Part shown: piece by piece, positions 56,479-64,000 of the stretch
Position numbering within the stretch: position 1 is the first letter of the stretch
Layout of the letters: every line of letters begins with the position of its first letter
DNA from: Clonostachys chloroleuca
Taxonomy: Eukaryota; Ascomycota; Sordariomycetes; Hypocreales; Bionectriaceae
Assembly (NCBI GenBank): GCA_037952775.1
Contig: JBANAY010000004.1
Location: 7,936,001-8,000,000 of the forward strand
DNA length: 64,000 nucleotides
Direction: 5' to 3'
The notes under the pieces: model-generated
Told to the model about the DNA's origin: nothing
Seen by the model: only the letters and a program-made list of their open reading frames with translations
The model's database searches: none
Translations under genes and position numbers: made by a program

Positions 56479-57433
56479 TTACGACTGTTATGACATAGGA
56501 GGGTAGCATTGAAAGATGAATTTAATATGATAGATTCTGATCTTGCATTGCCACAATTGACTGGGTTCAAACAAGGACCAAGAATGAGGGCTTCAAGATT
56601 CAATCTGAGAGATCGAATGACTCGTTTTCTATACTTGTGTTCTAGTATCCACACACATTCAATGAAACGAAACAAGAGTTGAATTTAAACTCGCAGACTC
56701 TCCGGGATCTACCGTGCATTGGAGCAGGGATAGGTTGTATCGGCTACACTTGTGGGAGGTGAATGAGAGTAAGGATATGGCAATAGTGCCTTTGCCGCTA
56801 TTGCAATCATTTCTTTCGGAAGTTTAGAGTGTGTTCCGCTCTTTTTAAACAGTAAAGCATACTGCAAACGGAAGAGCAGCCTGTTGCGAACATGGATGAA
56901 GATCTGCCCTGTTGCTTTGGAGGGGATGATATAAGACAGCCAAATAGACCACTCGTAGCGCACTCTTATATCCGGCTGCTAAGTAGCTATATTTGAGGGA
57001 GATTCCAATCGACTAAGAAAGAAGAAGCTGGATTTTGTCGTAGAACCTTCATGCTGTAGCCATATTACTGTGGCATAATGAGGAACTCTGGTTCTTTGAG
57101 CAGGGACTTGTATGGCGATCAATGCGATTTCCTTCCATCGACATTCACGATATCTACGTTTTTCGCTTGGCATGTAATGCGACCATCCCGGCTCAAATTC
57201 ATCAGATCAGGTGACTCCCTTGCCGACCTTCGGAGCCAACCTGCAGCCAATTGTTGCATTCTCCGGGTTCAGGTCGCATAATCATGGAGGGTCAACACCC
57301 TTGTCTGCCAATGAAGGACACCTCATGATTACGGCCAGACCGACATATCGGACTCTTCCCCTCTTTCTTCACATCGAACTTTTCTCCCAGTTGAGTTTCG
57401 AATTTGCAAGTAGGCCATCCAAACGCGATAACC
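56479..57433. other. Intergenic region
   Basis: No supportable gene. The right end is the promoter and leader of the MFS gene; an in-frame ATG at 57404 lies 10 codons upstream of the chosen start. Confidence 0.5.
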
Positions 57434-59329
57434 ATGGGGATAACCATCACCGTTGAAGCACCAACCCAAGCCACGGAACTGACCAATGTGTCCTTCCAGA
57501 GAAAGGACTCGTGTCCGGTTTCTCGCCAAGGTGATGGCGGGCTTGGGCCTGCGCCATCCGAGCCAGCGTCCAGGCTCTTCACCATAGAACCTGTGTCATC
57601 CGGAGACTCTCACCCAAGGCTCGTCATCACCACCCTTCTAGTGACCCTGAATATGATACAGGTAAGAAATTGTGACTAGTATCTACCTTCTCTCGTTTAG
57701 AACTTGACTAATGGGACGGTGTCAAGTTCTTGTACAATTTCATCACTATTGCTGGCGGTCTGACGTTGAGCGTGGACCTTGGCCGAGAGCCCGGTGCTGG
57801 TCAAGCGAATTGGATGGCAGCATCATATTCGTAAGTTCCATTCAGCCTGAGCGTTTATTCACCAATCGAGAGAACTACCCGCTCATCCTTATTGCAGACT
57901 AACCCAGGGGGCCTTCGTCCTGATCACCGGCCGCCTTGGCTCCATATACGGACACCAGAACCTGGTGCTCGCCGGCTGTGCCCTGTTCTCTGTCTTTGTT
58001 CTTGCCAACGCCTTCTGTCGCGACTACATCTCCTTCGTGGCAATCCGAGCTCTCGCTGGTGTCGGAGGCGGGATGTTCATGCCCAACGCCGTTGCGATAA
58101 TGACTACCGTCATCCCGCCAGGCCGATCTCGTAACCTTGCTCTGGGTTTCTTCTCTGCCGCGCCTCCCATTGGAGGGGTGATCGGTGCCCTTCTTGCTGG
58201 CCTTTTTATCGAAATTGTTGGCTGGAAATGGCTTTTTATCCTTATGTGAGATTTATCCAGGTCTCTCTGCTCTTTTGTAGCCTGTTCTAATCTCTTCAAG
58301 CGCTGGATGTTCTGTTGTCGTCACAGCCATTCTTGCCTGGGTATTCCCCCGGGAGCAGCCCATCGACCGGCATGGCAAAATCGACTTTGTCGGAGCCTGC
58401 CTGGGCCTCTTTGGCCTTCTCCTTTTCAACGTTGTCTGGAAGTGCGTATTTTGGGCCGTGATTGCATAAATGACCTGGAAACTAATACAGAAAATAGCCA
58501 GGCGCCGAGTGTGGGATGGGACACGCCGTATGAGATCGCATGTCTGATCCTGTCCGTACTTTTATTCGCATCATTCATTGCGTGGGAGAAGTATTTCGCC
58601 AGAGATCCGATCATGCCCGTGCAAGTCTTCCGGGCTCCTACATTCACGGCTCTCATTTTTGTTGTTCTGCTTACTTACATGGGCTTCTCCATCACGCTCT
58701 GGTATTCGGTATCCTGGCAGCAAATCCTCAGAGATATCTCCATCCTGAAGACCGGTATACACTTTATCCCGTTCGGAGGAGGTGCAGTCATCGCTGTCGC
58801 TCTCGCGGCCTGGCTCATCTCCCGGGTGGCAGCACAATGGATTTTGGCCATCGGCATCGGTACAGTCATTGTGAGCAATCTTTTGTTAGCCACTATGCCC
58901 ATCCAGCAGACGTACTGGGCAGGAATCTTCCCTGCCGTGCTGCTGTCTAGCTTCTGCCCCGATCTGGCCTACGTTGCAGCCCAGTTAATCGCGAGCAACA
59001 GCGTAGGACGTCGCCATCAAGGAGTTGCAGGTAGTCTCATTGGCACGCTCAACCTGTACGGAAACAGTCTGGGTCTTGGATTCGCCGGTACCATTGAAGC
59101 GCAAGTGTCTAGTGGGCTCGAAATCGAGGACATAGTCTTGGGGTATCGCGCAGCATTGTATTTTGGCATGGCTTTGGGCGTGGTTGCGTTGATTCTGAAC
59201 TTTGCTTTCGTTCGGATGCCAAAGGACCAACGCCAAGGCTGGGATGAGTCCCTTGAGTCTGACCTGCCAGAGAACACATCGGCCCTGGCTTCAGCTGTGG
59301 ATAGACGGATGGTGTCTTCTCTTGGGTGA
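57434..59329 (+). CDS. MFS exporter (DHA2-type, about 14 helices)
   Basis: At least five exons: 57434-57661, 57727-57830, 57898-58245, then a segment starting near 58300 (IAGCSVVVTAILAW), and a last exon from about 58493 to 59329. They join in frame. The motif LTQGAFVLITGRLGSIYGH is the DHA2 loop 2-3 signature. MAASYSLTQGA and FIEIVGWKWLFIL are characteristic of the 14-helix drug:H+ antiporters, as is PIGGVIGALLAG (antiporter motif C). An extra pair of helices lies in the centre (IACLILSVLLFASFIAWEKY). The N-terminal 65 residues are cytosolic and Ser/Thr-rich. It should be a plasma-membrane exporter of small organic molecules. It is downstream of, and on the same strand as, the dehydrogenase and reductase, so it may export or detoxify their substrate or product; this is inference. 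Confidence 0.87.
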
Positions 59330-59925
59330 TGTTGCTATTCAAAACCCCGGCACTCCTCTTTGGAGAAGCGGCCGGCGCATCCAGATCATATAAAAAGTGA
59401 CACAGCGGTATGCATTTAGGAACAACAATGGCGACGAGAATCCTAACAGAAAAACGATTAATTCAAATACTTTGTTTCCTTGTTTTCTCGCTGTAGGAGT
59501 GCTGTGCGTAGCTTTGGTTTGTTACTTAACCTCTCTCTTATTTCTATCTGACATGGAAAGAGGGGATTCCCAGTATCTTAACCCCAAAAGACTAGACAGT
59601 TGTTTTAGTTTTGTAACACCTTCTTGCCTACATCACCGGTTAATTATCGAGCTAGCGAGCAGTGCCCAGGGGTGTGATATTCAGCTGAAAAGCCGCCCAC
59701 CATGTCAGCTCTGCGACAGTTACATCGGCCTCCAAAATGAGCTGACCGCACTGCAGCCATAGCCACCAATGGCCATGATCACCTGCTGCATGACTGCCTG
59801 ACTGCACATATGTGCGTGGGCTAAGCCACAATGATCCACGGCGCTGGGGGCCACGTTAAGATACAAACCACTCGAACGTCAGCATGTTTGCATGTTGAGT
59901 TTGTGCGCGTCATACCGTCCATATC
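59330..59925. other. Intergenic region
   Basis: No gene is visible in these 600 bases between the MFS stop and the second STAND gene. Confidence 0.45.
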
Positions 59926-62900
59926 ATGGATCCATTTTATTCACTTAGCTTGGCGTCATCGGTTGTCCAAGTAATTGATTTCAGCTCGAGATTACTCTCA
60001 GGCTCCTATCAGATTTACCACTCCGTCGATGGCCATACCGACGATGACCGGGAGCTCAAGGAAAGGGCGGCAGTTCTTCGTAAACTGGCCTCCACCTTGA
60101 CAAAGCGAACCGCATCAACTGCTGTCGACAGAATTTCAAAAACAGTTGATGGTCTAACTATAAATAAGGCCCCGGATTCGACTGGTTTGGGTATCCCGGC
60201 GGACGCTGCTGGTCCGCTCGCTGGTTCGCCGGGGGAAACAAATGCCGCACAAGATGGAGATGCTTCTTCGAGGCATCATGAAATGGAGAGAACTGACACT
60301 GAGTTTCCTGGACAAGGGCCCGATGACGAGGCCATGCCAATTGGGTCGAATAACACGCTTGGGGTTGAACAGGCGTACCGGAAACTCCAGACATTGAGAT
60401 CCAGAATGCAATCGACCGCGGATGCTTTCGTCCCCGAAGACACACAACGCAGCGAGCAAGAAAAAGGCATCCAAACAGTTGCGGCCGGGTGCAGCGAGAT
60501 GGCGAAGAAGATCGAAAGCACACTGGAGAAGCTCCGCGCAGACCCCAAGAACCAGAAATTTCGGACGCTCGTTAGCTTCCGCCAAGCCTTTCTCAGGACA
60601 TGGAGCGAGAAGAAGATAAACGAGATGGAAAAAGCGCTCGACAAGAAAAGGAGCGATCTGATCCTCCACTTGGTGGTGGTTATGAGGTAGGTATATGACA
60701 TATGTCGTTTCTTGTGCCTATTGTTGATATATTGGATACAGTGACCAGCAATCCAGCGTGGTAAGAGAGCTTCGCACTTTGCGAGAGACGAGCAATCGTC
60801 TTGGGTCAGCCTATACGGATCACTTGGACAGTATCACGAAATCCTTCAAATTGATTCAAAGCCAGGCGGGGAGGGAGTCAGAAATGCGACGGAAGAACCC
60901 GAGGGCTTATTATCAAGAAAGCAACGACAAGGACGGCAACGACGGAAAGACGTTCAATCTGTTTAACCTGCATATAACCCCGCAAAAGAAGTCACTGGAA
61001 CAAAATGATATCGTAAGCCACGACGAGAGCGCACAAGACCTTCGCTACCTGGCTGAGGCTCTCTCCCTCCTGACCTCAAAGGCCTCCAAGGTGGCGATAG
61101 CTCAGAGGGTACTCGCCGGTCTCCATTACAAGACCATGATGATGCGGATGGAGAATGTTGCCGAAGCATATGCGGAAACTTATGAGTGGATATTTAAGAC
61201 GCCGCGAGCACGGGCAAAGAAAAACATCAAAGTGCACTTCTTCGAGTGGCTGTTGCAGAAGGACGGGATATTCTGGGTTTCGGGCAAGCCGGGCTCAGGC
61301 AAGTCGACTTTGATGAAATTTCTCTGCGACCACGCTCGAACTGAAGAAGCCTTGATAGAGTGGGCAAAACCACTGGATCCAGTCATGTCAAAGCATTTCT
61401 TCTGGAGCTCAGGAACTGCCATGCAAAAATCCCAGGAAGGCCTCTTCAAGTCCCTTCTGTACGATGTGTTTAGGAAATCGCCCGAAATTATGAAAGCTGT
61501 CTGCCCTCAACGATGGGAGGCAGGCAGAAGAGCAGAGGGTGAACTGGACCCTTGGACGATATCAGAACTGCGCCGAACACTGGTTTCTCTCGCTAGGTGC
61601 TCTGGCCTACCATACAAATTCTGTTTCTTCATTGACGGACTTGATGAATATGAAGGTGATCATTCGGAGATGATCGCCGTTCTAAGATCGTTGGCCACTT
61701 GCCCAAATATTAAGCTATGCGTCTCAAGCAGGCCCTGGAATGTCTTTGAAGATGCTTTCGGGAACACCGATACTAGGAAGCTATACCTTCAACACCTGAC
61801 CAACAACGATATACGGCATTATGTGCGCAAGAAACTGGAGGAGCATCCAAATTGGCAGGTCTTACCAGAGGAGCAGGATATTTATCGCAGTATATTGACA
61901 GAAGTAACCACGAAAGCGCAGGGGGTGTTTCTGTGGGTATATCTCGTCATCCGCTCGCTATACGAAGGCCTGACCAATGGAGATCCATTGCGTGCATTGG
62001 AAAGAAGGATTCGCAGATTGCCAGCAGACTTGGAGCCGTTCTTTAAGCACATGCTCAACTCTGTGGATTCGTTCTACCATGCACAGATGGTTCAAACGTT
62101 TCAAGTGGCAATGGGCTCACCTAGTCCGCTTCCGTTGATGATTTACTGCTTCTTAGATGAGGAATACGAACACCACAACTTCGCACTTCACATGCCCGTT
62201 AAGCAAATGCCAATGCTTGAGGTGGAGCGCCGACAAGCCCAATTGCGCAGACGGCTCAACGGAAGATGCAAGGGGCTTCTGGAGGTGTATGAAAATGCGA
62301 GCGAGGGAAAGTACTTAGGCTACCGCGTGGACTTCCTTCACCGGACAGTCCGAGATTTTCTTCGGACTAAGGAAATGAGTGACTTCTTAATGGCTAAGAC
62401 TACAGAAGATGGGCCAAATGCTCTGATTTTCAAGACCTTTGTCCCCTTGATCAAAGCTATTCCTTGGGAGGAGATGGATATGTCAGAAGATAGCCCCCTG
62501 TCGATCATGCTGATGGATGCAATGCACTACGCGTACAAGGCTGAGCAGGAGTTGGGCAAACCTCAGACAGAGCTCCTCGAGGACCTTTCTCGCGCACTAC
62601 GATTCTATGCTACTACAACTGGGAAGCCCATTCCCTGGTATCGTTGGTGCTATTCGACGTGGAAGGATGGTGCCGGATACCCTCCTTGTCAAACCTTCCT
62701 GGAATTTGCGGTGCAAAATGGGTTATCTTTATATGTTGAGGAACAGCTTCGACAAAAACGAGAACCTCTCGACGTCAAACAACCACTATCTCTCTGTGCA
62801 GTTGCACATTTCCCCGGTTACACAATAGAAGAACCAGACCTGGGCGATATGGTCCGTCTTCTTCTCGACATCCGGATGCCAGCCACGCTACACCCGGTAG

Positions 62901-63481
62901 ATGACCTTTGGACCGCTTTCATGCTGACATGTGCAGAGGCCAATGATGATGCGGACTATTTCCCTAACATTTCCAATATGGTGAGGCACAGACAAGGAAT
63001 AGCGGAACTGTTGTTGGCTCATGGCGCCAACCCCGACACACTCTCTCATGACTCAATCCCCGCCTGGTGGCACTTTCTCGTGAGCTGTGCATCCCGGAGT
63101 ATTCCTCCTTCAGCATACCCGCCCCTGCTCCAGACTCTCAAACTTGTCCTCTCAGCTGGCGTTCGATTCTCTGGCCGAGGTTGGACCGTGTCAAAAGCGA
63201 TAGATCAAATCATGTTCGATGATGATGACGAGGGAGTAGAAAACCAGGCTGCGCGACTTGAATTTCTCTCGGAAATATGTTGTCTGACGATTTCGCACGG
63301 TTTTGAGTTATCAGCAACACAAAGAGATAAACTACAGCTACATTTCCCGGCTCGACTGGTTACATCGATCCTTTCAACTATAGGGGAGAAAAATTCCAAG
63401 GTCGAAACCAAGCCGCAGCCCAAATACACTGATTATTTAAGTATATGGAGATTGGTATCATGGGTAAAAGGTGGATGTTAG
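59926..63481 (+). CDS. NACHT-domain STAND protein with SesA/HeLo-like N-terminus
   Basis: Exons 59926-60686 and 60742-63481 join in frame to 1,166 residues. The N-terminus, MDPFYSLSLASSVVQVIDFS, is the hallmark start of fungal STAND N-terminal domains of the SesA/HeLo-like type, which oligomerise and can act in cell death. A disordered and coiled-coil region follows (to about residue 300). The NACHT core starts near 430: Walker A SGKPGSGKS, Walker B FCFFIDGLDEYEG (about residue 550) and VSSRPW. The C-terminal 350 residues contain winged-helix-like and then weak ankyrin-like segments (ELLLAHGANPDTL), but no clear tandem repeat array, unlike the 31538 gene. It is predicted to be a cytosolic receptor for non-self or stress signals. 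It is intact, with no frameshift seen. Confidence 0.88.
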
Positions 63482-64000
63482 TGGCAACAGCTCTGCACCC
63501 ATTCTTGGGCCGCGTGTCCTCCGAACATCGATACCTATGTTGAAGCCGGTCACATTCTTGGGATTCAAGGTGTATGGTATATGATATTTCATCATCGATT
63601 AGAAAAAGATAACCGTCCAGTAGCTGGCGAAACAGAAATTCAACCATGAAGTCTCATTCTGTGTTCTCTTGCTTTAGGGTATCACTGAGCAACATTTACA
63701 ATAGTTCTTACTCTATCTATCATCCCATTCATTTTTCGAACAGAGTCTCTAATGGTTGATAATCAATAATTTCAATAGTCATGAGGCGAGTATGGGATAA
63801 GTTTTATATAAGGATCTTATTGCACCAATATTGAGATCCGCTTATAAGTACGGAGGTTGTGGATTTCAAACCCCAACGTAACATTCCTATCTATGGGTGA
63901 AGCCAACCGCCTGCTAGTCCAGCGAGAATAGAGTGTAGAAGGCGAAGCAGTTGCCAAGACTGCAACCATGCGTTTGACAGCTTCGTGTGATTGGCTAGAT
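63482..64000. other. Right end, no gene seen
   Basis: The 3' flank of the STAND gene. The sequence up to the window edge contains no supportable coding region. Confidence 0.45.

Overview
The window is nuclear DNA of a filamentous ascomycete (Pezizomycotina, most likely a sordariomycete). Genes are widely spaced. They carry short GT-AG introns of about 45-100 nt with CTAAC/CTGAC-type branch points. The families present are typical of such fungi: Zn2Cys6 and C2H2 fungal transcription factors, a HET-domain gene, NACHT STAND proteins with ankyrin repeats, a P450, and MFS drug/metabolite transporters. I see no rRNA, tRNA, CRISPR array or bacterial operon structure. Genus-level assignment is not possible from reading alone.

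Left part (2-27 kb). A spliced TauD/TfdA-type dioxygenase gene (2020-3567, +) converges on a spliced Zn2Cys6 regulator (3756-6009, -). Then comes a group that reads like a nitrogen- or lactam-compound utilisation cluster. It contains an amidase-signature enzyme (8011-10552, -), a serine beta-lactamase-like hydrolase (13048-14304, +), a LamB/YcsF (PxpA-type) protein (15785-16617, +), an MFS transporter (17341-19059, +), a very large biotin-dependent carboxylase (20148-23930, +) and a two-finger C2H2 regulator with a fungal_trans domain (24340-26993, +). The carboxylase has the order biotin carboxylase, KipA/AHS2, KipI/AHS1, biotinyl domain. It is broken by one missing base in a C run. In bacteria PxpA, PxpB (KipI) and PxpC (KipA) together form 5-oxoprolinase, so finding PxpA beside a fused KipA-KipI-carboxylase is the most interesting system here.

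Middle part (27-46 kb). An orphan membrane protein (27667-28329) is followed by a gene-poor tract with three decayed direct repeats and a 66-bp inverted repeat (28.6-30.1 kb). Next is a very long NACHT-ankyrin STAND gene (31538-37842), also interrupted by an apparent one-base frameshift, then a microsomal P450 (39616-41325). A HET-domain relic with several independent disabling lesions follows (42730-44682).

Right part (46-64 kb). An unrecognised two-exon gene encodes a probable zinc-binding protein with a disordered tail (46378-48524). A secreted alpha/beta hydrolase (49016-50014, -) and two very small candidate genes follow. Then come a 3-beta-HSD/Erg26-like dehydrogenase (53038-54352), an MDR-family enone reductase (55370-56478), a 14-helix-type MFS exporter (57434-59329) and a second NACHT STAND protein (59926-63481). 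The second half is therefore rich in non-self recognition genes (two NLR-like, one dead HET) interspersed with redox and transport genes. No polyketide, non-ribosomal peptide or terpene backbone gene is visible.
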